Source of the DNA: Chromobacterium alticapitis
Lineage (GTDB): Bacteria; Pseudomonadota; Gammaproteobacteria; Burkholderiales; Chromobacteriaceae
NCBI RefSeq assembly: GCF_002924365.1
Contig: NZ_PQWB01000012.1
Span: forward strand, 29,226 to 93,225
Reading direction: 5' to 3'
Length of the DNA: 64,000 nt
Below the pieces are notes generated by a model. That model worked only from the letters and a program-made list of their open reading frames with translations, was not told the DNA's origin and searched no databases. This document shows, one piece after another, positions 43,348 to 52,845 of the stretch (positions within the stretch are counted from its first letter, which is position 1; each line of letters opens with the position of its first letter). A program made the translations under genes and the position numbers.

Positions 43348-44238
43348 TCAGCCCTTGACCCCGCCGCTGCTCAGGCCGCTCACCATCCAGCGCTGGGCGA
43401 TGATGAACAGCAGCGTGATGGGCAGGCCGGACAGGATGGCGGCGGCGGCGAAGTCGCCCCACAGATAGTTCTGCTCGTACAGATACAGCTTGGAGCCGAC
43501 CGCCAGCGTCAGGTTTTGCTCCTGGTGCAGCAGCACCGAGGCCACCGGATATTCGATGATGGCGCCGATGAAAGCGAGCAGGAAAACCACGCACAGTATG
43601 GGCAGGGCCATGGGCAGCAGCACGTGCCAGAAGGCCTGGAAGGGCGTGGCGCCGTCCACGATGGCGGCCTCCTCTATCTCGGACGGCAGGGTGTCGAAAT
43701 AGCCCTTGATGGTCCAGATGTGCAGGGCGATGCCGCCGGCGTAGGCCAGCACCACGCTGCCGTGGCTGTCCAGGCCCAGCCACGGCACATAGCTGCCGAT
43801 CTGGTCGAAGATGGAGTAGATGGCGATCAAGGACAGCACGGCCGGAAACATCTGCGCCAGCAGCAGCAGGTTCAGGCCCAGCTGCTTGCCGCGGAAGCGC
43901 AGCCGCGAGAAGGCGTAAGCGCAGGTGGTGGAGAGCAGCAGGATCAGGCTGGCGCTGATGAAGGCGATTTTCATCGAGTTCCATAGCCAGCGCAGCACCG
44001 GGAAGGGCGGCTCCACCACGCGGCCGCCCGCGTCGGTGTAGGACAGGCCGAAGGCCAGTTTCCAGTGCTCCAGGCTGATGCTGTCCGGAATCAAGCTGCC
44101 GGCGGCGAAGTTGCCGGGGCGCAGCGAGATGGACACGATCATCAAAAAGGGAAACAGGGTCAGCAGCAGAAAGGCGATCAGCCCCAGATGGGCCAGCCAG
44201 AGCCGGCCGGTATGGGTTTTGTCTTGAACCATGGCCAT
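43348..44238 (-). CDS. malG: Maltose ABC transporter permease MalG
   Basis: A 296-residue inner-membrane permease with six predicted segments. [46 protein letters not shown] and the EAA loop [36 protein letters not shown] match MalG closely. It pairs with MalF and MalK. It is the last gene of the mal operon and begins 10 bp after malF. Confidence 0.93.
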   Translation of the reverse strand: MAMVQDKTHTGRLWLAHLGLIAFLLLTLFPFLMIVSISLRPGNFAAGSLIPDSISLEHWKLAFGLSYTDAGGRVVEPPFPVLRWLWNSMKIAFISASLILLLSTTCAYAFSRLRFRGKQLGLNLLLLAQMFPAVLSLIAIYSIFDQIGSYVPWLGLDSHGSVVLAYAGGIALHIWTIKGYFDTLPSEIEEAAIVDGATPFQAFWHVLLPMALPILCVVFLLAFIGAIIEYPVASVLLHQEQNLTLAVGSKLYLYEQNYLWGDFAAAAILSGLPITLLFIIAQRWMVSGLSSGGVKG

Positions 44239-44248
44239 GGCGGTCTCC

Positions 44249-45778
44249 TCAGCGGTTTGCTTGCGCGTTGATGCGCGACAGGCGCAGATTGATCAGCGAC
44301 AGCGCCGCCACCAGCGCGAAGATCAGCGTGGAGATGGCCGCGGCCAGGCCGAAGTTCTGCCCCGAATCCTGGAAGGCGATGCGATAGGTGTAGGACACCA
44401 GGATGTCGGTGGTGCCGGCCGGCACCGCGCTGTCGATGAAGTCCGGGCGGCCGTCGGTCAGCAGCGAGATCAGCACGAAGTTGTTGAAGTTGAAGGCGAA
44501 GGACGCGATCAAGAGCGGCATGATGGGCTTGAGAATCAAGGGCAGCGTGATCTGGGTCAGATTGGTCCAGGCGCTGGCGCCGTTGATGGCCGAAGCTTCG
44601 TACAGATCGGACGGAATCGATTTGATCAGGCCCAGGCACAGCAGCATCATGTAGGGATAGCCCAGCCAGGTATTGACGATCAGCAGCATGGCCTTGGCCA
44701 AGAGCGGGTCGGAGAACCAGCTGGGGCGGATGCCGAACAGGCCGTTCAACACCAGGTTGATTTCGCCGAAGTTCTCATTGAACAGGCCGCGGAAAATCAG
44801 GATGGAAATGAAGCCGGGCACGGCGTAGGGCAGGAACAGCAGCACGCGGTAGACGCCGCGGAAGCGCAGCGCTTCCCAACTGAGCACGGTGGCCAGCATC
44901 AGGCCGAGAGCGAAGGTGAACAGCACGGTCAGGGCGGAGAAAGTCACCGTCCAGGCGAACACTTTCAGCATCGGTTTTTGCAGATCGCTGTTGGCGAACA
45001 GCTGGCGGAAATTTTTCCAGCCCACGTTGACGCGGAAGCCCGGCACGATGTTTTCGCCCTGCGCGTTGCGGTAGAAGCCGCGCTCGAAGTCCGGCCGTAG
45101 CGTCTCGCCGCTTTGCTGGTTCAGCAGGGCGCCGTCGGCCTGGCGCAAATACAGCGGCTTGGCCGGGCTGAAGCCGCTGAGCGAGCTCAGGCGGTAGGGC
45201 GTAGTCTGTCCCGGCAGCGTCAGCGTGAGCTGGCGCAAGGCCGGCTGCAGGGCGATGACGTCTTTCAAGGCCAGCTTTTCGCCGGTGTTTTGGCCGGCGG
45301 TCGCCTGCAGCGCCAGTTTCTGGGAGGCGGGCTGGATGGCGTTCAGTTTGATGGGCGCGGATCGCCAGGCGGCGCCATCGTCGCGGGACAGCGTCAGGCG
45401 GTATTGACTGTTCTGGCGATACAGTTGCAGGCGCAGCGGATCGCCGTCGCCGGCATAAGTCTGCTCCAGCAGATAGGACGTGGCGCGCTCGTAGCTCAGC
45501 AGATTGCTGGAGCTGTAATTGGTGAAGCCGATGCCTACGGTGTACAGCGCGGGCAGGATGACGAATACCAGGATGGCCGCGGCGCCGGGGTACAGATAGC
45601 GCAGCGCGTAGGCCCGCTTCATGCTGAAAATGGCGGCGGAGCCGGCCAGCAGCGCTAGGCCGGCCAGCGCTAGCCACAAATGGCCTTCGCGGTAGAGCAT
45701 GAAGACCAGCCACAGGCCGGCCGTCATGAATGTCGCGCCCAGCGCCGTTCCGGCGTGGCGCGGATGGATCTTGAACAT
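44249..45778 (-). CDS. malF: Maltose ABC transporter permease MalF
   Basis: A 509-residue permease with eight predicted segments and the large periplasmic P2 loop (about residues 90-270) that is characteristic of MalF. The EAA motif region [42 protein letters not shown] is clear. ATG 45778 has AGGGAG before it; an upstream in-frame start would enter the intergenic hairpin. It lies 60 bp after malE. Confidence 0.93.
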   Translation of the reverse strand: MFKIHPRHAGTALGATFMTAGLWLVFMLYREGHLWLALAGLALLAGSAAIFSMKRAYALRYLYPGAAAILVFVILPALYTVGIGFTNYSSSNLLSYERATSYLLEQTYAGDGDPLRLQLYRQNSQYRLTLSRDDGAAWRSAPIKLNAIQPASQKLALQATAGQNTGEKLALKDVIALQPALRQLTLTLPGQTTPYRLSSLSGFSPAKPLYLRQADGALLNQQSGETLRPDFERGFYRNAQGENIVPGFRVNVGWKNFRQLFANSDLQKPMLKVFAWTVTFSALTVLFTFALGLMLATVLSWEALRFRGVYRVLLFLPYAVPGFISILIFRGLFNENFGEINLVLNGLFGIRPSWFSDPLLAKAMLLIVNTWLGYPYMMLLCLGLIKSIPSDLYEASAINGASAWTNLTQITLPLILKPIMPLLIASFAFNFNNFVLISLLTDGRPDFIDSAVPAGTTDILVSYTYRIAFQDSGQNFGLAAAISTLIFALVAALSLINLRLSRINAQANR

Positions 45779-45804
45779 GCTTTGCACTCCCTGTTGCCCC
45801 GGCG

Positions 45805-45828
45805 GCCGGACGCCAGAGGGCGTCCGGC
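45805..45828 (-). other. Hairpin between malE and malF
   Basis: A 10-bp perfect GC-rich stem (45805-45814 with 45819-45828, loop AGAG), without a T run. It sits just after the malE stop codon (45839) and could protect the malE 3' end. Confidence 0.75.
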
Positions 45829-45838
45829 GCATGCCGCC

Positions 45839-47047
45839 TTAGTTGCCGCGGATCTTGGCCGCCGCGGCGTCCAGGCCGGCCTTCACGCCCTGGCGGCCCT
45901 GGGTGACGTTTTGCAGCGTGGACTGCATGGTGGACCAGAACTTGCCCATTTCCGGATTGTTGGGCATGGGCGCGCCGGCCTGCGCGCTCTGCATGGTGGC
46001 GTGGATGTTCGGGTCGCCCTTGAGCTGGGCGTAGAAGGCTTTGCTGGCAGGCACGCCCAACGGCACGTCGTCGTTGATGGTTTTCAGGCCGTGCTGGGTC
46101 AGCATGGTGTTTTCGATGAACTCGGTGGCCAGTTCCTTGTTCTGGCTGGAGGCGCTGATCATGGCGCCCAGCACGCCGACGAAGGGCGCGGCGGGTTTGC
46201 CGTTGACGCTGGGGATGGGCGCCACGCCGAAGTTGATCCGGCTCTTCTTCAGGTTTTCCCAGGCCCAGGGGCCGCTGATCATCATGGCCACCTGGCCCTT
46301 GTTCACGCCGGCTTCCATGTCGGCGTAGCTGGCGCTTTTCGGCATGGCGCCGCTATGGATCAGCTTCATCAGGGTATCCAGGCCGGCCACCGCGCCGGCG
46401 TTGTTGACGCCCACGTTTTTGGCGTCATAGGTGCCGTCGGCTTTCTGCTTGAACGGATAGGCGCCGCCGGCGGCCAACAGCGGCCAGGTGAAGTAGGTAT
46501 TGGTGAAGTCCCACAGAATGGCCTTTTTGCCGCTGGCGGACAGTTTCTTGTCCAGCGCCATCACGTCGTCGAAGGTCTTGGGCGGCGTCGGCACCAGCGC
46601 CTTGTTGTAGATCAGCGCCACGGCTTCCAGCGCGATGGGGTAGCCCCAGGTCTTGCCGCCGCTGCTGAAGGCCTTCCAGCCCATGTCGTCTATCTCGCCG
46701 CGCAGCTTCTTGCTCGGATTGACCGGGGAGAGCAGGCCGGCGGTGGACCATTCGCCTAGACGGTCGTGCGGCCAGATCCAGATGTCCGGTCCCTTGCCTG
46801 CGGCGGCGGCCTGCTGGAACTTGCCGGCGGCGTCTTCCGGGTGCTCCACCACCACCTTGACGCCGGTTTGCTTGGTGAATTCTTCGCCCAGCTTGGCCAA
46901 GCCGCGGTAGCCCTTGTCGCCGTTGATCCAGATCAGCAGCTTGGCGTCGCCGGAGGCTTGCGCCAGCGGCGCGGCGAAGGCGCCCGCTACGGCCAGGCCC
47001 AGGGTCAGGCAGGCGGCGCGGCTGAATTGTCTGCGAGTGATCTTCAT
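45839..47047 (-). CDS. malE: Maltose/maltodextrin-binding protein MalE
   Basis: A 402-residue periplasmic binding protein. It has a signal sequence [20 protein letters not shown] ending near AQA; the TRRQFSR start resembles a twin-arginine motif. The mature part follows E. coli Mal[107 protein letters not shown]. It delivers maltose to MalFGK2. Confidence 0.94.
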   Translation of the reverse strand: MKITRRQFSRAACLTLGLAVAGAFAAPLAQASGDAKLLIWINGDKGYRGLAKLGEEFTKQTGVKVVVEHPEDAAGKFQQAAAAGKGPDIWIWPHDRLGEWSTAGLLSPVNPSKKLRGEIDDMGWKAFSSGGKTWGYPIALEAVALIYNKALVPTPPKTFDDVMALDKKLSASGKKAILWDFTNTYFTWPLLAAGGAYPFKQKADGTYDAKNVGVNNAGAVAGLDTLMKLIHSGAMPKSASYADMEAGVNKGQVAMMISGPWAWENLKKSRINFGVAPIPSVNGKPAAPFVGVLGAMISASSQNKELATEFIENTMLTQHGLKTINDDVPLGVPASKAFYAQLKGDPNIHATMQSAQAGAPMPNNPEMGKFWSTMQSTLQNVTQGRQGVKAGLDAAAAKIRGN

Positions 47048-47083
47048 CTCTACATCTCCTCTTCTTGGGGGTATGGATGCTTG

Positions 47084-48217
47084 CTAGGCGCAAGCCAGGC
47101 CCGGATGGCGAGCCTGCAGATTAAGCGGGTCGAGGCGGCGAAGCGCCCGGCCCTGTTGATCGAACAGATGGCCGTCGGCCGGATCGAACACCAAGCGGCA
47201 GGCGGTGCCGGGTTCGAACTGCACCAGCGGCGGCAGGCGGGCGGACAGCGGCTCGGCGCAGCCTGGGGCTTCCAGGTAGAGCACGGACGATTCACCCAGG
47301 TGCTCGACGGCGATGACGCTGCCGCGCACGCTGTTGTCGCCGGCCTTCAGGCTCAGGTGTTCCGGGCGCACGCCCACGCAAACCTCGTCGCCCGCGGCGA
47401 AGCCGGCGGCATCCACCGCCACGCGCACTTCCTGGCCGTCGGCCAACAACACCATCGCGCCCTCGGCGTCCTGGCTTTGCAGGCGGCCGGGCAGGAAGTT
47501 CATGCCCGGCGAGCCGAGGAAGCCGGCGACGAAGCGGTTGGCCGGCTGGTAATACAGCTCGGATGGCGAACCCACTTGCTCGATGCGGCCGCCGCGCAGC
47601 ACCACGATGCGGTCGGCCAGCGTCATGGCCTCGATCTGGTCATGGGTGACGTAGATCATGGTGGTGCCCAGTTCGCGGTGCAGCTTGGCGATTTCGATGC
47701 GCATCTGCACCCTGAGCGAGGCATCCAGATTGGACAGCGGCTCGTCGAACAGAAAAACCTTGGGCCGTTGCACGATGGCGCGGCCTATGGCCACGCGCTG
47801 GCGCTGGCCGCCGGACAGCTCCTTGGGCTTGCGCTCAAGCAGATGATCGATTTGCAGCACCTTGGCCACTTGTTCCACCTGCGCCGCGTAGTCGCTCTTG
47901 CGCTTGCCGGCCAGCTTCAGGCCGAAGCCCAGGTTGTCGAATACCGACATATGCGGATACAGCGCGTAAGATTGGAACACCATGGAGATGCCGCGCTTGA
48001 CCGGCGGCAGCTCGTTGACGCGCTCGCCGTCTATTTGCAGCTCTCCCTCGGTGATTTCCTCCAGCCCGGCGATGGTGCGCAGCAGGGTGGACTTGCCGCA
48101 GCCGGAGGGGCCGACGAAAACGATAAACTCACCGGCCTGGATTTCCAGGTCGATTTCCGTCAAGGTTCGGGCCAGGCCGAAATCCTTGGTGATGCCTCGC
48201 AAGCTGACCGCGGCCAT
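47084..48217 (-). CDS. malK: Maltose ABC transporter ATPase MalK
   Basis: A 377-residue ABC ATPase: Walker A GPSGCGKST (about residue 36), signature LSGGQRQR, Walker B VFLFDEPLSNLDASLR, H-loop YVTHD, and a C-terminal regulatory OB-type domain (from about residue 235) with GVRPEHLSL. It powers MalFG. The order lamB-glucosidase-malK-malE-malF-malG differs from the divergent E. coli arrangement. Confidence 0.93.
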   Translation of the reverse strand: MAAVSLRGITKDFGLARTLTEIDLEIQAGEFIVFVGPSGCGKSTLLRTIAGLEEITEGELQIDGERVNELPPVKRGISMVFQSYALYPHMSVFDNLGFGLKLAGKRKSDYAAQVEQVAKVLQIDHLLERKPKELSGGQRQRVAIGRAIVQRPKVFLFDEPLSNLDASLRVQMRIEIAKLHRELGTTMIYVTHDQIEAMTLADRIVVLRGGRIEQVGSPSELYYQPANRFVAGFLGSPGMNFLPGRLQSQDAEGAMVLLADGQEVRVAVDAAGFAAGDEVCVGVRPEHLSLKAGDNSVRGSVIAVEHLGESSVLYLEAPGCAEPLSARLPPLVQFEPGTACRLVFDPADGHLFDQQGRALRRLDPLNLQARHPGLACA

Positions 48218-48235
48218 CTTGTTCTCCCGCCAGTT

Positions 48236-49834
48236 TCAGGCCAGTTGGCCCATCCAGCCGCCCCAGCCTTCCAGCATGAGTTCGCGGCCATCGCGCTGGG
48301 CGCCCGCGAGCGGGCAGCCAGCCAGTTCTGCCGCCTCAGCCGGCAGCGTGTAGACGCGCGGCTCGGGGCCCAGATTGAATACGCACAGCGTTTTTCCGCC
48401 GCGCGTGAACGCCAGGATGCGCGCGTCGTCGCCCAGGAAACGGATGTCGCCTTCCTTGAGCGCCGGCTGGCCGCGCCGCCAGGCGATGAAGCGGCGGTAG
48501 AAGGCCAGGCAGGAGTCTTCGCTCGCTTCCTGCAAGTCCACCGCCAGTTTCTTGTGCTCGTCCGGCATGGGCAGCCACGGGTTTTCGCTGCCGAAGCCGC
48601 CGTCCGCCAGATCATGCCGCCACGGCATGGGGGTGCGGCAGCCGTCGCGGCCCTTGAATTCCGGCCACATGGCGATGCCGTAAGGGTCTTGCAGCTGTTC
48701 GAAGCTCAGCTCGGCCTCGGTCAGCGCCAGCTCCTCGCCCTGGTACAGGCAGGCCGAGCCGCGCAGCGACAGCAGCATGGCCAGGATGCACGGCGCGAAG
48801 CGCGGGTGGCCGGCGTTGCGTCCCCAGCGCGTGGGCATGCGGATGGCGTCGTGGTTGCCGGTGGTCCAGCAGGCCCAGCCGCTGCCGATTTGCGCTTCCA
48901 GCTCGCTCACCTGGCGGCGGATGTAGTCGGCGGAGAAGGCCGGCGTCAGCAGGTTGAAGCTGTACGCCATGTGCAGCTTGTCGTTGCCGGCGGTGTATTC
49001 CGCCATGCGGGCCAGGCTGTTATCGTCGCCAATCTCGCCCAGGGCCACCGCGTCGTATTCGTTCAACAGGCTGCGCAGTCGCTTGAGGAAGTCCAGGTTC
49101 TGCGGCTGCGATTTGTCGTAGCGGTGCGCTTGGTAGCCGTAAGGATTGTCCGCCGTTACGGTGGCGTTGTCTCTGACCTGAGCCGGCGGGTTGTCGCGCA
49201 GCTGGGTATCGTGGAAATGGAAGTTGCAGGCGTCGAAGCGCAGGCCGTCCACGCCCAGCTCCAGCCAGAAGCGCACCTCGTCCAGCATGGCGTCCTGCAC
49301 TTCGGGGTGATGGAAGTTCAAGTCCGGCTGGGAGGCCAGGAAGTTGTGCAGATAGTATTGGCGGCGGCGGGTATCCCACTGCCAGGCTGAGCCGCCGAAC
49401 ACCGACATCCAGTTGTTGGGCGGGCTGCCGTCGGGCTTGGCCTCGCTCCACACATACCAGTCGGCGCGCGCGTTGTCGCGGCTGGCGCGGCTTTCGGCGA
49501 ACCAGGCGTGTTGCTCCGAGGTATGCGACAGCACCTGGTCTATCATCACTTTCAGGCCCAGGCGGTGCGCTTCGCTCACCAGGCGGCGGAAGTCCTCCAC
49601 GTCGCCGAACATCGGGTCCACGGCGCGGTAGTCGGACACGTCGTAGCCGAAGTCCTTCATCGGCGACTTGAAAAACGGGCTGATCCAGATGGCGTCCACG
49701 CCCAGGCTGGCCACATAGGGCAGTTTGCCGGTGATGCCGGCCAGGTCGCCGACGCCGTCGCCGTTGCTGTCGGCGAAGCTGCGCGGGTAGATCTGGTAAA
49801 TCACGCCACCGCGCCACCAAGCGCTTTTGCTCAT
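48236..49834 (-). CDS. GH13 alpha-glucosidase
   Basis: A 532-residue GH13 enzyme without signal peptide, so cytosolic, expected to cut imported maltose and maltodextrins. GH13 regions visible: GVDAIWISPFFKSPMKDFGYDVSDY, MIDQVLSHTSEQH, the nucleophile Asp in GLRFDACNF, the acid/base Glu in ALGEIGDD and the transition-state Asp in TTGNHD. ATG 49834 (MSKSAWWRGG) has GGGAG upstream. It lies between lamB and malK. Confidence 0.92.
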   Translation of the reverse strand: MSKSAWWRGGVIYQIYPRSFADSNGDGVGDLAGITGKLPYVASLGVDAIWISPFFKSPMKDFGYDVSDYRAVDPMFGDVEDFRRLVSEAHRLGLKVMIDQVLSHTSEQHAWFAESRASRDNARADWYVWSEAKPDGSPPNNWMSVFGGSAWQWDTRRRQYYLHNFLASQPDLNFHHPEVQDAMLDEVRFWLELGVDGLRFDACNFHFHDTQLRDNPPAQVRDNATVTADNPYGYQAHRYDKSQPQNLDFLKRLRSLLNEYDAVALGEIGDDNSLARMAEYTAGNDKLHMAYSFNLLTPAFSADYIRRQVSELEAQIGSGWACWTTGNHDAIRMPTRWGRNAGHPRFAPCILAMLLSLRGSACLYQGEELALTEAELSFEQLQDPYGIAMWPEFKGRDGCRTPMPWRHDLADGGFGSENPWLPMPDEHKKLAVDLQEASEDSCLAFYRRFIAWRRGQPALKEGDIRFLGDDARILAFTRGGKTLCVFNLGPEPRVYTLPAEAAELAGCPLAGAQRDGRELMLEGWGGWMGQLA

Positions 49835-49876
49835 GCTTTGCTGCTCCCGCCCCGCAGGGCATTGGATGGAAAACAA

Positions 49877-49896
49877 GGGGAGGCGGGCGCCTCCCC
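49877..49896 (-). terminator. Attenuator-like hairpin after lamB
   Basis: An 8-bp stem GGGGAGGC/GCCTCCCC (49877-49884 with 49889-49896). On the minus strand it is followed by TTGTTTT. It lies 14 bp after the lamB stop and could end most transcripts before the glucosidase gene. Confidence 0.7.
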
Positions 49897-49910
49897 GGTT
49901 CAAATCAGGC

Positions 49911-51203
49911 TTACCACCAGGCTTCGGCCTGGGCGCCTATGGTCACGCCATGGGTCTGATTGCCGAAATGGCCGACCGCGGACAGAGGGTTGTTGACATC
50001 GGTGCCCGCAGCCTGTTGAGCGGCCTGGTTCCACTTGGCGTACGTGGCGAACAGGCGCAGTTGCGGACGGCTCCAGAAGCCTTGATCCGGCGAAATCAGG
50101 AAGGCCGCGGTGGTTTTGAACAGGGTGCGGCGCTCGCCGTTGTCCGGCGTGACCTGGTCGTAGCCCATTTCCAGCGCCGCGCCCAGATGCTTGGAGAAGG
50201 CGTAAGTCGGACGCGCGCCTAAAGACATCCAGGTCTGGCCATCGCCCTTGGCAGGGGTTTGTTTCTCCCATATCGCCACAGCCATGCCGCCGAACGGGCT
50301 GCCGGTCGGTTGCCATTGCAGTTGCTCTACCAAGCGGTATTTTTTGTCGTCGCTGTTGGCGTTAGGGTTGGGGTAGCCGTAGCTGCCGGCGATGCTGCCC
50401 TTCATGTATTGCAGGGCCAGCTTGTTGTAGCCGCCCAGCACGCCGCTCTGGGTATGCATGACGTTGAGGGCGACGCCGTTGGTGGCCTGGTTGGCGGTGT
50501 CCGTGCTGTCCTTCTTGGCGTAGCGCAGGTCCAGGCCCAGCGTCAGTTCCCCGCCCGGATTGACCTTGATGCCGGACAGGCGGAAGTCGTGGCCGGTGAC
50601 GCCCAAGGTGTGGTCCAGCTTGTCCACGGAGACATTGCCGCTGTCCACGGTGTTCTGGCGCCAGGCATAAGCGAACTTGCCCACGCCGACGTCGATGTTT
50701 TCGATGCCGGCGCCCGGGCCGGAGTTGTCCCAGAAATAGAAGTCGTTGATGTGCACGTCCTGGCGGTCGTAGAAGCGCTTGCCGGCCCATACCTTGGCTT
50801 GGCCCAGGCCGATGTTCTCGGCGGTGACGAACATCTCGCGCAGCGCGAATTTGGCGTTGGAGTTGCCGTTTTTGTCGCTGCTGCTGTCTTCCCAGTCCTG
50901 CCACTGCTTGGCGCTCATGGCGAGACGTGAATCCACGCGGAAGCGCGCGCCGGTTTCGGCGTCGGCGTACACCTGTTTGCCCAGGGCCAGTTCGGCGTAA
51001 GTTTCGCACTCATTGCCCAAACGGTACTTGGACCCGGCCCCCGCCAGCTGGAAACATGACTGCGAGCCGCCGCCGCCTTGATTGCTGCCCACGCCGCTGC
51101 GCAGGTAGCCGCTGAAGTCCAGGCCGCTGCCATCGGCCAGCGCGGCGAGCGGCAAGGCCGCCAGGCTCAGCGCGGCCAGAGGGAGGAATGCTGCTGATTT
51201 CAT
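49911..51203 (-). CDS. lamB: Maltoporin LamB
   Basis: A 430-residue outer-membrane porin. Signal peptide MKSAAFLPLAALSLAALPLAALA, then LDFSGYLRSGVGSNQGGGGSQSCFQLAGAGSKYRLGNECETYAEL, KVWAGKRFYDRQDVHINDFYFWDNSGPGAGIENI (highly conserved in LamB) and a C-terminal aromatic residue (AEAWW). It forms an 18-strand sugar-specific channel. It is first in the operon behind an AT-rich control region. Confidence 0.93.
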   Translation of the reverse strand: MKSAAFLPLAALSLAALPLAALADGSGLDFSGYLRSGVGSNQGGGGSQSCFQLAGAGSKYRLGNECETYAELALGKQVYADAETGARFRVDSRLAMSAKQWQDWEDSSSDKNGNSNAKFALREMFVTAENIGLGQAKVWAGKRFYDRQDVHINDFYFWDNSGPGAGIENIDVGVGKFAYAWRQNTVDSGNVSVDKLDHTLGVTGHDFRLSGIKVNPGGELTLGLDLRYAKKDSTDTANQATNGVALNVMHTQSGVLGGYNKLALQYMKGSIAGSYGYPNPNANSDDKKYRLVEQLQWQPTGSPFGGMAVAIWEKQTPAKGDGQTWMSLGARPTYAFSKHLGAALEMGYDQVTPDNGERRTLFKTTAAFLISPDQGFWSRPQLRLFATYAKWNQAAQQAAGTDVNNPLSAVGHFGNQTHGVTIGAQAEAWW

Positions 51204-51636
51204 TTTTCTATCCCTTCAGTGTTGACTACGTTCCACTGGGCGAAGGGCCTCGCCCATCTCCATCTCAAATCGGTTTTTGTTTTTCAAACCGGTTTAAATT
51301 TTGTGAAACGATCATACTTCCGAAAAAACTTGGCGGGATACGGCATTTGTCGCTTTAGTTGAGGCAAAGCAAGAGCGGATGATTTCGATGCTGCGTTCGC
51401 ACGAGGTGGTCTTGAAGTGGTTTTTTTGATTTTCTATTAAAATCAATGGTTTGATTTTGTTTTCCGCCAGCTCGATGTGGCATTTTTGTTGCATTGCAAC
51501 TTATTAAACCGTTTCAAATTTGTAATTTTGCAACAATTAAACTGTAGAGACGGTGCGGAGATTATGAATCTAGGCAATGTTTGGAAACCGGAGGCCTGTC
51601 GTCCGCGGCGGCCAGCGGCGCCGCAGGCTGCCGCGC
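51204..51636. other. AT-rich control region of the mal operon
   Basis: A 433-bp gap between malR and lamB on the same strand, much richer in A/T than its surroundings. It contains related palindromic motifs at 51267-51276 (AAATCGGTTT), 51286-51295 (AAACCGGTTT) and 51506-51515 (AAACCGTTTC). No gene is seen in it. Confidence 0.7.
51286..51295. promoter_or_regulatory. Candidate MalR operator
   Basis: AAACCGGTTT is a perfect palindrome with the central CG expected for LacI-family binding. A one-mismatch copy (51267-51276) lies 19 bp nearer lamB, about two helical turns, and a half-conserved copy is at 51506-51515. No such motif is seen before malR itself. Confidence 0.6.
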
Positions 51637-52671
51637 TTAGCGGCCGTCGGGCTCGCCTTGCCGGGGTAGGGGCGCGTCCGAGTTGCCCGGCCGCAGCACG
51701 GGTTGCCACAGCCGGGTCAGGGTGTCGGCCGGTTCGCCGGACAAGCGCGCCAGCATCAGCTCCGCCATGGTCTGGCCGGCGCGGCGCGGCTCAGGCTGCA
51801 GCACGGCGCTGATTGGGCTGGTTTCGCCATCGGCCAGGGGCAGGCCGCCGAATACGATGACGGAGATGTCGCTCCCCGGCGTCAGCCCGGCCTCGCGCAG
51901 CGCCTGCATCGCGCCCACCGCGGCGACGTTATTGTCCACCACCACCGCGCTGGGGCGGCTGGGAGCGGACAGCAGCCGCTGCATGGCGAGCCGGCCTTGG
52001 GAGGGATTCAGCTCAGCGGTTTCCAGCCTATGCGCGGCGGGATGGACGCCGGCCTGCTCCAGTTCCTGCAAGAAACCCTCGCGGCGCTGGGAGGCGAAAT
52101 TCATGCGCAGCGGCGCGCTGATCAGGCCGATGTCGCGGTGGCCGAACTGCAGCAGCCGCCGCACGGCCAGACGCATGCCGGCTTCATTGTCGTAATCGAA
52201 CCAGGGATAAGGCTGGGTCAGATGGGAACGGCCGTGGGCGACGAAGGGAAAGCCGCGCTCCTGCAAATAGTGCAGCCGCGGGTCGTTCACCAGGGTCCGC
52301 GCCACGATCAGGCCGTCCACGCGCGCGGCGGAAACCATGCGGTGATAGGTGGCCAGCTCATTGGCCTGGGCCGCGGAGACGATGATCAGATCCATTTGCG
52401 CCTCCGCCAGGCGCTCGGTGATGCCGGCGATCACGTCCAGGAATACCGGGTCGCCCAGGTCGGACGGCTCGAACGGATAGATTAGGCCTATGCTGTCGGT
52501 GCGGCCCGTCGCCAGCTTGCGGGCGATGGTGTTGGGGCGATAACCGTGCTGGGCCGCCGCCGCCAGCACCCGTTCTCGGGTTTCGGCGTTCACTTCCGGA
52601 AAGCCGTTCAGCGCGCGGCTGACCGTGGCGGGGGACAATTTCAACAAAGCGGCGAGCTGGCGCAGATTCAT
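51637..52671 (-). CDS. LacI-family regulator of the mal genes
   Basis: A 344-residue regulator with the N-terminal helix-turn-helix MNLRQLAALLKLSPATVSRALNGFPEVNAETRERVLAAAAQHGYRPN and a sugar-binding-protein-like domain. It directly precedes lamB in the same direction and should repress the mal operon in the absence of maltodextrin; no malT-like activator is present. ATG 52671 is the start that puts the HTH at the N-terminus, as in the family. Confidence 0.86.
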   Translation of the reverse strand: MNLRQLAALLKLSPATVSRALNGFPEVNAETRERVLAAAAQHGYRPNTIARKLATGRTDSIGLIYPFEPSDLGDPVFLDVIAGITERLAEAQMDLIIVSAAQANELATYHRMVSAARVDGLIVARTLVNDPRLHYLQERGFPFVAHGRSHLTQPYPWFDYDNEAGMRLAVRRLLQFGHRDIGLISAPLRMNFASQRREGFLQELEQAGVHPAAHRLETAELNPSQGRLAMQRLLSAPSRPSAVVVDNNVAAVGAMQALREAGLTPGSDISVIVFGGLPLADGETSPISAVLQPEPRRAGQTMAELMLARLSGEPADTLTRLWQPVLRPGNSDAPLPRQGEPDGR

Positions 52672-52845
52672 GACGAAAACGAGAGTTTGGTGCGAAAAAT
52701 ATGCATAGAGTAGCGCGAAACGGCGAAAGTGGATATCCGTCGCGATAGGCGCGCGGGAGCCTGCTGGGAGGTCAAGGTCCGCCGCCTCTAGTCTACACTG
52801 TACGAATGCGTACCAATTCCGCGATATCGCGGCAGGGAGGCGGCG

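Noticed and set aside
46766-49390. An open frame of 874 codons on the plus strand across malE, malK and the glucosidase gene
   Set aside because: It is antisense to three genes with clear families. In GC-rich DNA the opposite strand often stays open; its translation has no recognisable domain.
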